A stretch of DNA of 64,000 bases from Methylosinus sp. LW4 (GTDB lineage: Bacteria > Pseudomonadota > Alphaproteobacteria > Rhizobiales > Beijerinckiaceae): positions 3,906,024 to 3,970,023 of the forward strand of contig NZ_KB900626.1 in the NCBI RefSeq assembly GCF_000379125.1. The letters are read 5' to 3'. Below the pieces are notes generated by a model. It ran no database searches. It was not told the DNA's origin and worked only from the letters and a program-made list of their open reading frames with translations. Shown in pieces: positions 8,940 to 19,197 of the stretch (the first letter of the stretch is position 1; each line of letters opens with the position of its first letter). A program made the translations under genes and the position numbers.

Positions 8940-9992
8940 ATGTGGGAATATTCCGACAAGGTCCAGGAGCATTTCTTCAACCCAAAGAACGCCGGCGCTC
9001 TCGACGGCGCCAATGCGGTCGGCGAGGTCGGCGCCCTTTCCTGCGGGGATGCGCTCAAGCTGATGCTCCATATCGACCCTGTGACGGAGATCGTTCTCGA
9101 AGCCAAGTTCCAGACCTATGGCTGCGGCTCGGCGATCGCCTCCTCTTCGGCTCTGACCGAGCTCGTCATCGGCAAGACGCTGGAGCAGGCGCGGGCTGTC
9201 ACCGGCCGCGACATAGCGGATTTTCTCGGCGGGCTTCCGCCGGAAAAAATGCACTGCGCTGTGATGGGGCATGAGGCGCTTCAGGCGGCGATCGCCGATT
9301 TTCGCGGCGAAGCTCCGCAGCCTCGGCACGAGGAGGCGGCGCTCGTCTGCAAATGTCACGGCGTCGATGCCCGGGCGATCGAACGGGCGATCCGCGACAA
9401 TGCGCTGTCCACGGTCGAACAGGTCGGCGCCTTCACCATGGCGGGCACGGGCTGCACGACCTGCTATGAGCAGATCGAGGATATTCTGCTGCGGGTCGCG
9501 ACCGAGGCTGCGGCTGCCTCTGCTGCGTCGGCGGCCGCGCAGGCGGCGGAAGTCGCGCGCCCAGAGACGGCGCCGGCCGCTTCGGCGCCAGCTCCTGTCG
9601 CGCCGCGGCCGGGCTCGCTCAATCTTTTCAGCGCCGCCGTGCGGGCCGCGTCGACGGCGCCGGCCCCTGCGAAGCCGATCGTGCGGCCAGCCGCGGAATC
9701 GTCGCCGCTCTCCCCCGCCTCGCCGCTTCCGCCGCCTTCCGCCGGGATGACGAATCTGAAGAAGATTCGTCTGATCGAGGAAACGATCGAAGACCTCCGC
9801 GTCTATCTGCGCAAGGACGGCGGCGATTGCGAGCTGATCGACGTCGACGGCTCCAATGTGCTCGTCAGCCTCACGGGCGCTTGCGTCGGCTGTCAAATGG
9901 CGAGCGTGACCGTCTCGGGAATTCAAGAGCGGCTCATGGCCAAATTGGGCGTGCCGATCCGCGTGATCCCCGTCGGTCGCAACGCTCATTGA
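8940..9992 (+). CDS. nifU: Fe-S cluster scaffold NifU (three-domain type)
   Basis: NifU assembles Fe-S clusters from sulfur delivered by NifS for nitrogenase. All three domains are visible in 350 residues. The IscU-like N-terminus has Cys35, Cys62 and Cys106. The central BFD-like [2Fe-2S] domain has Cys137, Cys139, Cys172 and Cys175. The NFU C-terminus has Cys315-x2-Cys318. A long Ala/Pro-rich linker (about residues 183-265) separates the last two and is longer than in the Azotobacter protein. nifS follows after 10 bases. Confidence 0.97.
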   Translation: MWEYSDKVQEHFFNPKNAGALDGANAVGEVGALSCGDALKLMLHIDPVTEIVLEAKFQTYGCGSAIASSSALTELVIGKTLEQARAVTGRDIADFLGGLPPEKMHCAVMGHEALQAAIADFRGEAPQPRHEEAALVCKCHGVDARAIERAIRDNALSTVEQVGAFTMAGTGCTTCYEQIEDILLRVATEAAAASAASAAAQAAEVARPETAPAASAPAPVAPRPGSLNLFSAAVRAASTAPAPAKPIVRPAAESSPLSPASPLPPPSAGMTNLKKIRLIEETIEDLRVYLRKDGGDCELIDVDGSNVLVSLTGACVGCQMASVTVSGIQERLMAKLGVPIRVIPVGRNAH

Positions 9993-10002
9993 GGAGTGCG
10001 TC

Positions 10003-11205
10003 ATGAAGGCGATTTATCTCGACAATAATGCGACGACCCGAGTCGATCCGTCGGTGGTGGAGGCGATGCTTCCTTTCTTCACGGAGCATTTCGGCAACGC
10101 CTCTTCGGCTCACTCGTTCGGGGCGGAGGTCGGGACCGCGGTGAAGGCCGCGCGGCAGCAGCTGCAGCAGCTGCTGGGCGCGACGCACGATCACGAGATC
10201 ATCTACACCTCGGGCGGGACGGAGAGCGACAACGCCGCCATTCTGTCGGCGCTCGATGCGCTGCCGGATCGCAATGAGATCGTGACGTCCAAGGTCGAGC
10301 ATCCGGCGATTCTGTCGCTCTGCGAGCATCTCGAGAAGACTGGCCGCGCCAAGGTGCACTTCATCGGCGTCGACAGTTCCGGCCAGCTGGATATAGACGC
10401 CTATCGCGCCGCTCTGTCGGACAAGGTGGCCGTGGTGTCGCTGATGTGGGCCAATAACGAGACCGGAACGATCTTCCCGGTCGAAGGCCTCGCCGAGCTC
10501 GCCAAGGAGCATGGCGCTCTGTTCCATACGGACGCCGTGCAGGCGGTCGGCAAGACGCCGATCTCCCTCAAGGACAGCGCGATCGACATGTTGTCGCTGT
10601 CCGGCCACAAGCTGCATGGCCCGAAGGGAATCGGCGCGCTCTATGTGAAGAAGGGCGCGCGTTTCAAGCCGCTGATCCGCGGCGGTCATCAGGAGCGCGC
10701 GCGCCGCGGCGGCACGGAGAATGTGCCGGCGATCATCGGCCTCGGCAAAGCGGCGGAGCTGGCGCTTCAGCATATGGCGGAAGAGCAGGGCCGCGTGAAG
10801 GAGCTGCGCGATCGGCTGGAGAAGGCGGTTCTGCAGCGCGTGCCCAATTGCATCGTCAATGGCGATCGTCATGACCGTCTGCCGAACACGACCAATATCG
10901 CTTTCGAATATGTCGAGAGCGAAGCGATCCTGCTGCATCTCAATCGCGGCGGCGTCGCCGCTTCGTCGGGCTCGGCCTGCACCTCCGGCTCGATGGAGCC
11001 GAGCCATGTGCTGAAGGCGATGGCGATTCCCGAGGCGGCGCTGCATGGCGCGGTGCGTTTCTCCTTCTCGCGGGACAATGTCTCGGAGGACGTCGATCGC
11101 GTCGTGGAGGCGCTGCCGGGGATTGTCGAGAAGCTGCGCGAAATGTCGCCCTTCTGGGCGGACGCGGAGAAGAAGACGAACGACTCCAAGCCCGTTTTTG
11201 CTTGA
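10003..11205 (+). CDS. nifS: Cysteine desulfurase NifS
   Basis: PLP enzyme that converts L-cysteine to alanine and a persulfide for cluster assembly on NifU. The 400-residue protein has the N-terminal IYLDNNATTRVDP, the PLP lysine Lys203 in SGHKLHGPKG, and the persulfide cysteine Cys326 in SSGSACTSGS, typical of the NifS/IscS class. The start ATG follows GAGGAG. It lies in one operon with nifU and nifV. Confidence 0.97.
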   Translation: MKAIYLDNNATTRVDPSVVEAMLPFFTEHFGNASSAHSFGAEVGTAVKAARQQLQQLLGATHDHEIIYTSGGTESDNAAILSALDALPDRNEIVTSKVEHPAILSLCEHLEKTGRAKVHFIGVDSSGQLDIDAYRAALSDKVAVVSLMWANNETGTIFPVEGLAELAKEHGALFHTDAVQAVGKTPISLKDSAIDMLSLSGHKLHGPKGIGALYVKKGARFKPLIRGGHQERARRGGTENVPAIIGLGKAAELALQHMAEEQGRVKELRDRLEKAVLQRVPNCIVNGDRHDRLPNTTNIAFEYVESEAILLHLNRGGVAASSGSACTSGSMEPSHVLKAMAIPEAALHGAVRFSFSRDNVSEDVDRVVEALPGIVEKLREMSPFWADAEKKTNDSKPVFA

Positions 11206-11217
11206 CAGGCGGCTCCC

Positions 11218-12390
11218 GTGAACGGCGATCAACCCCGCATCTTCATCAATGACACGACGCTCCGCGACGGCGAGCAGGCGCCGGGAGTCGCCTTCACCGC
11301 CGCGGAGAAGCTCGCGATCGCGCGCGCGCTGGCCGCTCTCGGCGTCGATGAGATCGAGGCGGGGACGCCGGCCATGGGCCGGGACGAGATCGACTCGATC
11401 GCCGCCATCGCTGGCGACGGCCTGCCGTGCCGGGTGATGGCCTGGTGCCGGCTGAGCGAGAGCGACGTCGACGCGGCGCTCGCGGCCAATGTCGCGCATG
11501 TGAATGTGTCGTCGCCCATGTCGCGCTTGCAGATCGGCGTCAAGCTGTCGACGGATGTCGATGGCGCGGCGGCGCGGGTGCAGCGGGTCGTGGCCTATGC
11601 GCGATCGAAGGGGCTGACCGTCGCGCTCGGCGGCGAAGATTCCTCGCGCGCCGATCCGCGCGACATCGGCTGCATCGCCCGCGCCGCGGCGGCGGCCGGC
11701 GCGACGCGCTTCCGCTTCGCCGACACGCTCGGAACGCTCGATCCTTTCGCCACCTACGAGTCGATACGTCGCGTGCGCGAGGAGACCGATCTGCCGATCG
11801 AGTTTCACGGCCATGACGATGTCGGGCTCGCCACCGCCAACACGCTCGCCGCGGTGCGCGGCGGCGCGACGCATGCCTCCGTCACCATGCTCGGCCTCGG
11901 CGAGCGCGCCGGAAATGCGGCGCTCGAGGAGGTCGCTCTGGCGCTCGGCCACGTCGCGCATGGCCGCACCAATATCGATCTCAAGCGCCTGCAAGGCGTC
12001 GCGCGGCTCGTGGCGGCGGCGGCGCGCCGCAAGATCGGCCGCGCCAAGGCGGTGGTCGGCTCCGACATATTCACGCATGAATCGGGCATTCATGTCGCGG
12101 CGCTGATGAAGGATGTCCGCACCTATCAGGGCCTCGATCCCGCGCGGCTGGGGCGACGGCACCGCATCGTCATCGCCAAGCATTCGGGCTTGAGCGCGAT
12201 TCAGAAGAAATGCGCCGAGATCGGTGTCGATCTCGACCGCGAGACGGCCGCGCGCCTGCTCGCTCACGTCAAGCGCCGCGCGCTGGACCAGAAGCGTCCG
12301 GTCAATCGCGGCGAGCTCATTCGCCTCGTCGATCGTGCGCAGGCGGAAGCGGCGCTGGCGGCGCGGCATGATGTCGGAGGCGTGTCATGA
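11218..12390 (+). CDS. nifV: Homocitrate synthase NifV
   Basis: NifV condenses acetyl-CoA and 2-oxoglutarate to homocitrate, the organic ligand of FeMo-cofactor. The 390-residue protein has the HMGL-like signature [15 protein letters not shown] near the N-terminus, the metal-binding [10 protein letters not shown] segment, and [12 protein letters not shown]. The start is a GTG at 11218; no in-frame ATG fits the conserved N-terminus. The stop overlaps the next start (ATGA). Its place in a nif operon favours homocitrate synthase over LeuA. Confidence 0.94.
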   Translation: MNGDQPRIFINDTTLRDGEQAPGVAFTAAEKLAIARALAALGVDEIEAGTPAMGRDEIDSIAAIAGDGLPCRVMAWCRLSESDVDAALAANVAHVNVSSPMSRLQIGVKLSTDVDGAAARVQRVVAYARSKGLTVALGGEDSSRADPRDIGCIARAAAAAGATRFRFADTLGTLDPFATYESIRRVREETDLPIEFHGHDDVGLATANTLAAVRGGATHASVTMLGLGERAGNAALEEVALALGHVAHGRTNIDLKRLQGVARLVAAAARRKIGRAKAVVGSDIFTHESGIHVAALMKDVRTYQGLDPARLGRRHRIVIAKHSGLSAIQKKCAEIGVDLDRETAARLLAHVKRRALDQKRPVNRGELIRLVDRAQAEAALAARHDVGGVS

Positions 12391-13130
12391 GTCCCATTTC
12401 GATTGTCGACACGCCGCGCGTCGCGCCTAGCAAAGGACTGCTCGCGCAGATTCGCGAGGATGTCGGCTGCGTCGCGCAGCGCGATCCGGCGGCGCGCAGC
12501 ACGCTCGAGGTGGTGCTGCTCTATCCGGGCGTGCACGCGCTGATATGGCATCGCATCGCCAATCGCCTGTGGCGCAGCGGCCATAAGTTTTCGGCGCGCG
12601 CGCTCTCGTGGTTCGGGCGTCTCGTCACCAATATCGACATTCATCCCGGCGCGACGATCGGCGTGCGCTTCTTCATCGATCACGGCGCAGGCGTCGTCAT
12701 CGGCGAGACGGCGACGATCGGCGACGATGTGACCATGTATCACGGCGTCACGCTCGGCGGCACCTCTTGGTCCGCGGGCCGGCGCCATCCGACGGTCGGC
12801 GATGGCGTGCTGATCGGCGCCGGCGCCAAGATTCTCGGGCCGATCAGCGTCGGCCCGCGCGCGCGCATCGGCGCCAATTCTGTGGTCATCGAGGATGTGC
12901 CGCCGGAGATGACGGTGGTCGGCATTCCCGGCCGCGTGGTGCGGGAGCAGCGGCGCCGCTCGGGCGTGGATGGCCGCATCGATCTCGAGCATCACCTCAT
13001 TCCCGATCCGGTCGGCGACGCGATCTCCGTGCTCATCGACCGCATCGATTTTCTCGAAGCGCGGCTCGCACATCTTCAGGTGCGCGTCAGCGAAGGCTCC
13101 CATCGGCAAGTCGGAGACAACAAGCCATGA
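12387..13130 (+). CDS. cysE: Serine O-acetyltransferase, nif-linked (NifP type)
   Basis: The enzyme makes O-acetylserine for cysteine synthesis, feeding the extra cysteine that NifS needs. The 247-residue protein has a short helical N-terminus, then hexapeptide repeats of the left-handed beta-helix with [21 protein letters not shown] and [12 protein letters not shown]-terminal tail of charged helix follows. It overlaps nifV and nifW by ATGA junctions, so it is translated as part of the nif unit. It corresponds to nifP of Azotobacter. A different, longer paralogue lies at 22687-23538. Confidence 0.93.
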   Translation: MSPISIVDTPRVAPSKGLLAQIREDVGCVAQRDPAARSTLEVVLLYPGVHALIWHRIANRLWRSGHKFSARALSWFGRLVTNIDIHPGATIGVRFFIDHGAGVVIGETATIGDDVTMYHGVTLGGTSWSAGRRHPTVGDGVLIGAGAKILGPISVGPRARIGANSVVIEDVPPEMTVVGIPGRVVREQRRRSGVDGRIDLEHHLIPDPVGDAISVLIDRIDFLEARLAHLQVRVSEGSHRQVGDNKP

Positions 13131-13462
13131 GCATATTGGACGATCTGCGCAAATTGTCGGCGGCCGAGGAATTCTTCGATCTTCTCGGCGTCGAATACGA
13201 CCCCAACATCGTGCGTCACTCGCGTCTGCATATTCTGCGACGCATGGGCGAGTATCTTCACAAGGCGGCGCCCGAGGGCGCGTCCGACGACGAGGTGCGC
13301 GAAGCGTGCCGTGAGTTTCTCGCGAAGGCCTATCAGGACTTCACGAAATCGTCTCCGATCGAAGAACGGCTTTTCAAAGTGCACAAGGACGCTGTAAAGC
13401 CGAAGGAGGAGCCGAAGAAGCCCTTCGTGCCGCTCACAACGGTCACGACGTCGAACGGATGA
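13127..13462 (+). CDS. nifW: Nitrogenase-stabilizing/protective protein NifW
   Basis: This is a 111-residue small protein associated with MoFe protein maturation and protection from oxygen. It has the family pattern [17 protein letters not shown] followed by [10 protein letters not shown] and a Lys/Pro-rich tail. The ATG at 13127 overlaps the cysE stop (ATGA). fixA follows after 40 bases with its own AGGAAG site. Confidence 0.93.
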   Translation: MSILDDLRKLSAAEEFFDLLGVEYDPNIVRHSRLHILRRMGEYLHKAAPEGASDDEVREACREFLAKAYQDFTKSSPIEERLFKVHKDAVKPKEEPKKPFVPLTTVTTSNG

Positions 13463-13502
13463 AGATCGAAACACCAGTCGGGATGGCGAGAGGAAGAGAC
13501 TC

Positions 13503-14354
13503 ATGAAGATACTGGTCTGCATCAAGCAAGTTCCCGACAGCGCCCAGATCCGCGTGCATCCTGTCACCAACACGATCATGCGGCAGGGCGTGCCGACGAT
13601 CATCAATCCCTATGATCTCTTCTCGCTGGAGGAAGCGCTGAAGCTGCGCGACAAATTCGGCGGCGAGGTCACGACATTGACCATGGGTCCGCCCATGGCC
13701 GCCGACGCGCTGCGCAAGACGCTAGCGATCGGCGCCGATCGCGCGATTTTGCTCACCGATCGTTTCTTCGCCGGCGCGGACACTCTGGCGACGACCTATG
13801 CGCTCGCGCAGGCGATCGGCAAGATTCAGAAGACCTGGGGCGATCTCGATCTCGTCTTCACCGGCAAGCAGACGATCGACGGCGACACGGCGCAGGTCGG
13901 TCCGGGTGTGGCGAAGCGTCTCAACCTTCTGCAATTGACTTATGTCTCCAAAATCGTCGAAGCCGATGAGGAGAAGCGCGAGGTCGTGATCGAGCGTCGC
14001 GCGGAAGGCGGCACGCAAGTCCTCAAGACGAAAATGCCCTGCCTCATCGCCATGCTCGAGGGCACGAACGAGGTGCGTCGCGGCTCCATCTCGGATTCGC
14101 TGCGCGCCGCTCGCGCCGAGATCATCACCTGGAGCGCGAAGGACGCCGAGATCGAAGACCTCGGCAAATGCGGGCTGAAAGGATCGCCGACGATCGTGAA
14201 GAAGGTCTTCGCGCCGCCGCAGCGCACAGATCGCGCCGCCTTCGTGGAGCCGGGCAAGAACGCGGGCGATTCCGCCGACGTGCTGATCGAGGCGATCTTC
14301 AAGCGCCATCCGGCGCTCGAGGAAGACATGACGAAATTGGCCAGTGGGTTCTAA
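13503..14354 (+). CDS. fixA: Electron transfer flavoprotein beta subunit FixA
   Basis: FixA is the ETF-beta-like subunit of the FixABCX complex. That complex bifurcates electrons from NADH to quinone and to ferredoxin or flavodoxin, giving nitrogenase its low-potential electrons. The 283 residues start with [16 protein letters not shown] and contain the [15 protein letters not shown] motif typical of the group. It is the first of four contiguous fix genes, directly after nifW. Confidence 0.96.
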   Translation: MKILVCIKQVPDSAQIRVHPVTNTIMRQGVPTIINPYDLFSLEEALKLRDKFGGEVTTLTMGPPMAADALRKTLAIGADRAILLTDRFFAGADTLATTYALAQAIGKIQKTWGDLDLVFTGKQTIDGDTAQVGPGVAKRLNLLQLTYVSKIVEADEEKREVVIERRAEGGTQVLKTKMPCLIAMLEGTNEVRRGSISDSLRAARAEIITWSAKDAEIEDLGKCGLKGSPTIVKKVFAPPQRTDRAAFVEPGKNAGDSADVLIEAIFKRHPALEEDMTKLASGF

Positions 14355-14367
14355 AGGAGAAGCGAAA

Positions 14368-15474
14368 ATGTCCGACAAGCCCGCCCCCGCCGCGCCGCAG
14401 CAGAGCCGCGCCAGCGCGAAAAAGGAGCTCCCGGAGCATTTCCGCGGCTACAAGCACGTCTGGGTGTTCGTCGAGCTGGAGCGCGGCGAGGTGCATCCGG
14501 TGTCCTGGGAGCTGCTCGGCGCCGGCCGCAAGCTCGCGGATCAGCTGAAGGTCGATCTCGCCGCCGTCGTGCTCGGCGCGCCCGGCGAGGCCACGCGCAA
14601 GGCCGTCAACGAATCCTTCTTCTACGGAGCGGATCTCGCCTATCTCGTCGAGAATCCGATCCTTGGCGATTATCGCAACGAGCCTTATTCGAAGGCCGTC
14701 ACGCAGCTCGTCAACACGCATAAGCCGGAGATCCTGCTGCTCGGCGCGACGACGCTCGGGCGCGATCTCGCCGGCTCCGTGGCGACGACTCTGCTCACCG
14801 GCCTCACGGCCGATTGCACCGAGCTCGCGGTGGACGCCGATGGCTCGCTGGCGGCGACGCGTCCGACCTTCGGCGGCTCGCTGCTGTGCACGATTTATAC
14901 GTTGAACTATCGGCCGCAGATGGCGACCGTGCGTCCGCGTCAGCTGCCGACCCCTGTGCGCGATGAATCGCGCACCGGCCGCGTGATCGAGTTCAAAGCC
15001 GATCTCGACGAAGATGCGATCATCACCAAGCTGCTGAAGTTCATCCCCGACCGCGAGTCGGCCAAGAGCAATCTCGCTTTCGCCGATGTCGTCGTCGCCG
15101 GGGGGCTCGGCCTGCAGAGCGCGGAGAATTATCAGCTGGTGCGCAATCTCGCGACCGTGCTCGGCGCCGAGTTCGGCGGCTCGCGTCCTCTGGTGCAGAA
15201 AGGCTGGATCAGCTCCGATCGTCAGATCGGCCAGACCGGCAAGTCGATCCGTCCCAAGCTCTATATCGCCGCCGGCATTTCCGGCGCGATTCAGCATCGC
15301 GTCGGCGTCGAAGGCGCCGATTGCATCGTCGCGATCAACACCGACAAGAATGCGCCTATCTTCGACTTCGCGCATATCGGCATAGTGACCGACGCCATTC
15401 GTCTGCTTCCGGCGCTGACCGAAGCTTTCCGCAAACGTCTCTCGCCCGAGAACGCAGACCGGCTCGCCGGCTAA
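14368..15474 (+). CDS. fixB: Electron transfer flavoprotein alpha subunit FixB
   Basis: This is the 368-residue ETF-alpha-like partner of FixA. The N-terminal domain starts after a Pro/Ala-rich leader. The C-terminal FAD-binding domain shows [11 protein letters not shown], then [19 protein letters not shown] and the [10 protein letters not shown] signature. The ATG at 14368 is preferred because AAAGGAG lies at 14353-14359. An upstream in-frame ATG at 14344 overlaps the fixA end and lacks a site. Confidence 0.96.
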   Translation: MSDKPAPAAPQQSRASAKKELPEHFRGYKHVWVFVELERGEVHPVSWELLGAGRKLADQLKVDLAAVVLGAPGEATRKAVNESFFYGADLAYLVENPILGDYRNEPYSKAVTQLVNTHKPEILLLGATTLGRDLAGSVATTLLTGLTADCTELAVDADGSLAATRPTFGGSLLCTIYTLNYRPQMATVRPRQLPTPVRDESRTGRVIEFKADLDEDAIITKLLKFIPDRESAKSNLAFADVVVAGGLGLQSAENYQLVRNLATVLGAEFGGSRPLVQKGWISSDRQIGQTGKSIRPKLYIAAGISGAIQHRVGVEGADCIVAINTDKNAPIFDFAHIGIVTDAIRLLPALTEAFRKRLSPENADRLAG

Positions 15475-15489
15475 CCCGAGGAGATCATC

Positions 15490-16797
15490 ATGATCGAAGA
15501 GAAATTCGACGCGATCGTCATCGGGGCCGGCATGGCCGGCAACGCTGCGGCCTATACGATGGCCTCGCGCGGTCTGAACGTCCTGCAGCTGGAGCGCGGT
15601 GAATACGCCGGCTCCAAGAATGTGCAGGGCGGCATTCTCTATGCCGACATGCTGGAGAAGATCATTCCCGATTTCCGCGAGGAGGCGCCGCTCGAGCGGC
15701 ATCTCATCGAGCAGCGGTTCTGGATGATGACGGACCGCTCGCATACGGGCATGCAATATCGTTCGGACGACTTCAACGAGGAGAAGCCGAACCGCTACAC
15801 GATCATCCGCTCGCAGTTCGATCGCTGGTTCAACAAGCAGGTGCAGGGCGCGGGCGCGATCGTCATCAGCGAGACCACCGTCACCGAGCTCGTCAGTGAC
15901 GCTTACGGCAAGGTGATCGGCGTGCGCACGGATCGCGCCGGCGGCACGGTCTTCGCCGATGTCGTCGTGCTGGCGGAGGGCGTCAACGGCCTGCTCGGCG
16001 CGCGCGCCGGGCTGCGGCCGACGCCTCGGCCCGAGCATGTCGCGCTCGCGGTGAAGGAAATGCACTTCCTGCCGCGCGAGACGCTCGAGGCCCGCTTCAA
16101 TCTGCATGGCGACGAGGGCGTCGTGATCGAGGCGGCCGGCACCATCTCCAAGGGGATGACCGGCATGGGCTTCGTCTACACGAACAAAGAGAGCATTTCT
16201 GTCGGCTTTGGCTGCCTGGTGTCGGATTTCGCCGAAAACCAGGAGACGCCCTACGGCATGCTGGAGAACTTCAAGAAGCATCCGTCGATCGCGCCGCTGC
16301 TCGAGGGCTCGGAAGTGAAGGAATATGCCGCGCATCTCATTCCCGAGGGCGGCTTCAACACGATTCCCGAGCTGTTCGGCGATGGCTGGGTCGTCGTCGG
16401 CGACGCGGCGCAGCTCAACAACGCGATCCATAGAGAAGGCTCGAATCTTGCTATGACGTCCGGCAGGCTCGCGGGCGAGGCGATTTTCCAAGTGAAGTCC
16501 CGCCGCGATCCGATGACGAAGCAGAATCTGGCGCTCTACAAAAAATTCCTCGATGACAGCTTCGTCATGAAGGATCTGAAGAAATACAAGGACATGCCGG
16601 CGTTGCTGCACACGCAGGCGCAGAATTTCTTCCTCACCTATCCGACACTCGTGTCGAAGGCGATGGAGAATTTCCTACGCGTCGACGGCACGCCGAAGAT
16701 CGAGAAGGAAAAGGCGTCGGTCCGCGCTTTCCGTGAGAAGCGCTCGCTGACGGGATTGTTCGGAGATGCATGGCGTCTGGCGCGCGCCTGGCGCTGA
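15490..16797 (+). CDS. fixC: Flavoprotein-quinone oxidoreductase FixC
   Basis: FixC is the ETF-QO-like flavoprotein that passes the high-potential electron to quinone at the membrane. The 435-residue protein has the N-terminal dinucleotide-binding motif [15 protein letters not shown] with the ELERG-type acidic end, and the second FAD motif [19 protein letters not shown]. The Fe-S domain of full ETF-QO is absent and is supplied by FixX. It lies 15 bases after fixB, with a GAGGAG site. Confidence 0.96.
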   Translation: MIEEKFDAIVIGAGMAGNAAAYTMASRGLNVLQLERGEYAGSKNVQGGILYADMLEKIIPDFREEAPLERHLIEQRFWMMTDRSHTGMQYRSDDFNEEKPNRYTIIRSQFDRWFNKQVQGAGAIVISETTVTELVSDAYGKVIGVRTDRAGGTVFADVVVLAEGVNGLLGARAGLRPTPRPEHVALAVKEMHFLPRETLEARFNLHGDEGVVIEAAGTISKGMTGMGFVYTNKESISVGFGCLVSDFAENQETPYGMLENFKKHPSIAPLLEGSEVKEYAAHLIPEGGFNTIPELFGDGWVVVGDAAQLNNAIHREGSNLAMTSGRLAGEAIFQVKSRRDPMTKQNLALYKKFLDDSFVMKDLKKYKDMPALLHTQAQNFFLTYPTLVSKAMENFLRVDGTPKIEKEKASVRAFREKRSLTGLFGDAWRLARAWR

Positions 16798-16811
16798 GAG
16801 GAGGAATCGCG

Positions 16812-17105
16812 ATGTCGACGCAAGCTGCGCGAGTCGAGGAGAAGCTGTTCCAGAACCGCTATCTCGTCGACCAAGGAAAACCCCATATCGTCGTGCAGCC
16901 GCACACGACGCCGTCCAAGAATCTCGTGGCGATGACCAAGATCTGCCCGGCCGGCTGCTATGAGCAGAACGCCTCGGGCCAGGTCGAGATCACGCCGGAC
17001 GGTTGTCTGGAATGCGGCACTTGTCGTGTTCTCTGCGAGCCGCAGGGCGATATCGTGTGGAATTATCCGCGCGGCGGCTACGGCGTGCTGTTCAAATTCG
17101 GCTGA
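16812..17105 (+). CDS. fixX: Ferredoxin-like protein FixX
   Basis: This 97-residue ferredoxin-like subunit of FixABCX matches the C-terminal Fe-S domain of ETF-QO. Cysteines lie in [10 protein letters not shown] and in [13 protein letters not shown], followed by the typical NYPRGGYGV end. The ATG at 16812 has GAGAGGAGG upstream. An upstream in-frame ATG at 16770 lies within fixC and is rejected. It is the last recognised gene of the nif/fix block. Confidence 0.95.
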   Translation: MSTQAARVEEKLFQNRYLVDQGKPHIVVQPHTTPSKNLVAMTKICPAGCYEQNASGQVEITPDGCLECGTCRVLCEPQGDIVWNYPRGGYGVLFKFG

Positions 17106-17160
17106 GAGCGACCGACGCGCCGCGAGTCGGCGCGTCGGAAAATGGACGCGAGGATGTTCG

Positions 17161-17328
17161 ATGACGGTCGCGCAATTGATCGAAGTGCTGAAGGACATGC
17201 CGAGCGAAGCCGTGGTGATCCTCGAGGGAGACGGAGCCTTGGCCCGTCTCGTCGGGGTGAATTTGGAAAAAAGCGTCATGGCGGGACTGCCCGACGAGGT
17301 CGTCCTGTCCACCGACTGCGAAGAATGA
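17161..17328 (+). CDS. Small hypothetical protein downstream of fixX
   Basis: This is a 55-residue acidic protein (MTVAQLIEVLKDMP start, ending STDCEE). A GAGG ribosome site lies 7 bases before the ATG. No cysteine pair, membrane segment or known motif is visible. I do not recognise the family. It lies 55 bases after fixX on the same strand and could be co-transcribed. A 6-bp G/C hairpin (17332-17347) follows the stop at once. Confidence 0.6.
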   Translation: MTVAQLIEVLKDMPSEAVVILEGDGALARLVGVNLEKSVMAGLPDEVVLSTDCEE

Positions 17329-17331
17329 GGC

Positions 17332-17347
17332 CGCCCCTTTCGGGGCG
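17332..17347 (+). terminator. Possible terminator hairpin at the end of the nif/fix block
   Basis: CGCCCC (17332-17337) pairs with GGGGCG (17342-17347) around TTTC. It begins 3 bases after the stop of the small gene. There is no T-run, so it is a weak candidate. Confidence 0.35.
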
Positions 17348-17432
17348 CGACCGACCGACGCAGGCCCTCGTCGCCGGCAAGGCTTGACGACGGCGCGTTT
17401 CGATCTCATCTTTTGAAGTGTCTCGACGATCT

Positions 17433-17608
17433 TCGCGGGAGAGACCGGCGCTCGCGCCGGAGCCGAAGGCGCAACCGCCCCGGAAACGCTCAGGCAAAAG
17501 GACCGCGAGGAAAGAGACACTCTGGAAAGCGGCGCGGCCCATCCGCGCCCACCGAAGGGCGTAACCTGCGCTGCAGGGAAATCTCTCAGGTCTCCAGACA
17601 GAGGGGGC
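17433..17608 (+). promoter_or_regulatory. Tandem glycine riboswitch (two aptamers)
   Basis: Both aptamers of the gcvT-type glycine riboswitch are recognisable. Aptamer 1 has GGGAGAGACC, CGCCGGAGCCGAAGGCGCAA, then CTCAGGCAAAAGGACCG. A short linker with CACTCTGGA follows. Aptamer 2 has CACCGAAGGGCGTAACC, then AATCTCTCAGGT and CCAGACAGAGGGGG. Downstream, GGGCGGA-GCGA-TCCGCCC (17616-17633) forms a perfect 7-bp hairpin that may belong to the expression platform. The gcvT ribosome site GGGAG is at 17655. Glycine binding is expected to switch on the operon. Confidence 0.93.
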
Positions 17609-17665
17609 GCGAGCCGGGCGGAGCGATCCGCCCAATGCGGAACGCCGATCTGTCGGGAGCGCCCT

Positions 17666-18820
17666 TTGAGCGAAAGCTTCGCCCCACGCATTCCCACGCC
17701 GCTCGAAAAGACGCCGCTCGATGCGCTGCATCGCGCTCTCGGCGCGCGAATGACGCCCTTCGCCGGCTATGAGCTGCCGCTGCATTACCCGGCCGGCGTC
17801 GTCGCCGAGCATACTCACACGCGCGAGAAGGCGAGCCTCTTCGACGTCTCGCATATGGGCCAGGCGATCCTCGCCGGCCGCGGCGCCGCGGAGCGCATCG
17901 AATCTCTCGTCCCCGCCGCCATCGCAGACCTGCCGCCCGAGCGCACGCGCTATAGCCAGCTGCTTGCGGAGGACGGCGGGGTTCTCGACGATCTGATGAT
18001 CACGCGCCTGCCGGGGCGCGACGAGCGGCTGCTGCTCATCGTCAACGCCGCGGCCAAGGCCCAAGATTTCGCGCTTCTGCGCCAGGAGCTGCCGCAGCTC
18101 GCTCTTTCGGTTCTCACCGGCCGCGCGCTGATCGCGCTGCAAGGGCCGCGCGCCGCCGCCGCGCTCGCGACGGTCCTGCCGGAGCTCGAGGACATGCCCT
18201 TCATGGGCTGGCGCGCCGCCGAGTTTCGCGGCGCCGGCCTATTCGTCTCGCGCTCCGGCTACACGGGCGAGGACGGCTTCGAGATTTCAGTCCCCAATCA
18301 TCTCGCCGAGCCGCTGGCGGAAGCTCTGCTGGCGCATCCCGATGTCGCGCCCGCCGGCTTCGCCGCCCGCGATTCGCTGCGGCTCGAGGCGGGCCTCTGC
18401 CTCTATGGCCATGATCTCGACGCGACGACCGATCCGGTCGAGGCGGGGCTCGCCTGGTCCATCGGCAAGCGCCGGCGCGAGCAGGGCGGCTTCCCCGGCT
18501 ATGAGCGCATCCGCGCCGCTCTGGAGCACGGCCCCGCGCGCCTGCGCGTCGGCCTGCTGCCGGAAGGCCGCGCGCCCTTGCGCGAGGGCGCGGCGCTGGC
18601 GGCGCCGGATGGCCGAATCATCGGCCGAATCACATCCGGCGGCCATTCGCCGACGCTCTCGCGTCCCATCGCCATGGGCTATGTCGAAACATCCTTCGCC
18701 ACGCCCGGCGTCATGCTGGAGAGCCGCCTTCGCGACAGGCCAGTCGCGGTGGAGGTCGCGCCTTTGCCTTTCGTTCCCCATCGCTTTTTCCGCGGCACAG
18801 CCGGAAAGGACAGATCATGA
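17666..18820 (+). CDS. gcvT: Glycine cleavage system T protein (aminomethyltransferase)
   Basis: The T protein transfers the methylene group from aminomethyl-lipoyl GcvH to tetrahydrofolate and releases ammonia. The 384-residue protein has the conserved start TPLDALHRALGARMTPFAGYELP, DVSHMGQ near residue 68, and the SGYTGEDGFEI folate-site region. The start is a TTG at 17666, with GGGAG 6 bases upstream. No ATG or GTG precedes the conserved N-terminus. It is the first gene after the glycine riboswitch and overlaps gcvH by 4 bases. Confidence 0.95.
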   Translation: MSESFAPRIPTPLEKTPLDALHRALGARMTPFAGYELPLHYPAGVVAEHTHTREKASLFDVSHMGQAILAGRGAAERIESLVPAAIADLPPERTRYSQLLAEDGGVLDDLMITRLPGRDERLLLIVNAAAKAQDFALLRQELPQLALSVLTGRALIALQGPRAAAALATVLPELEDMPFMGWRAAEFRGAGLFVSRSGYTGEDGFEISVPNHLAEPLAEALLAHPDVAPAGFAARDSLRLEAGLCLYGHDLDATTDPVEAGLAWSIGKRRREQGGFPGYERIRAALEHGPARLRVGLLPEGRAPLREGAALAAPDGRIIGRITSGGHSPTLSRPIAMGYVETSFATPGVMLESRLRDRPVAVEVAPLPFVPHRFFRGTAGKDRS

Positions 18821-19194
18821 GCGGCGAGCGCTACACCAAGGACCATGATTTCCTGCGCGTCGAAGGCGACATTGCGATCATCGGCATCTCCGATTTCGCG
18901 CAGTCGCAGCTCGGCGACATCGTCTTTGTCGAGCTGCCGTCGCCGGGCAAGCGCGTCGCCAAGGGCGAGCAGCTGGCGACGATCGAGAGCGTGAAGGCGG
19001 CGAGCGAAATCTATGCGCCCATCTCCGGCGAGGTGGTGGCCGTCAATGACCGCCTCGAATCATCGCCCGATCTCGTCAATAAGGAGCCGCTCGGCGAAGG
19101 CTGGCTGCTGACATTGCGCGTCGCCGACGCCGCCGAGCTGGCCGAGCTGATGGACGAGGACGCCTATCGCGCCTTTCTGGAAAGCGAGGGATGA
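18817..19194 (+). CDS. gcvH: Glycine cleavage system H protein
   Basis: This 125-residue lipoyl carrier shuttles the aminomethyl group among the P, T and L proteins. The lipoyl-lysine is Lys60 in IESVKAASEIYAP, followed by the family segment NDRLESSPDLVNKEPLGEGW. It overlaps gcvT (ATGA) and is followed after 3 bases by gcvPA. Confidence 0.97.
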   Translation: MSGERYTKDHDFLRVEGDIAIIGISDFAQSQLGDIVFVELPSPGKRVAKGEQLATIESVKAASEIYAPISGEVVAVNDRLESSPDLVNKEPLGEGWLLTLRVADAAELAELMDEDAYRAFLESEG

Positions 19195-19197
19195 GCC

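Noticed and set aside
9934..12369. Very long - strand open frame opposite nifS and nifV
   Set aside because: Lies wholly opposite recognised genes and its composition is that of a mirrored frame, with no family match.
14299..16611. Long - strand open frame opposite fixB and fixC
   Set aside because: Antisense of strongly conserved genes; no motif or ribosome site.
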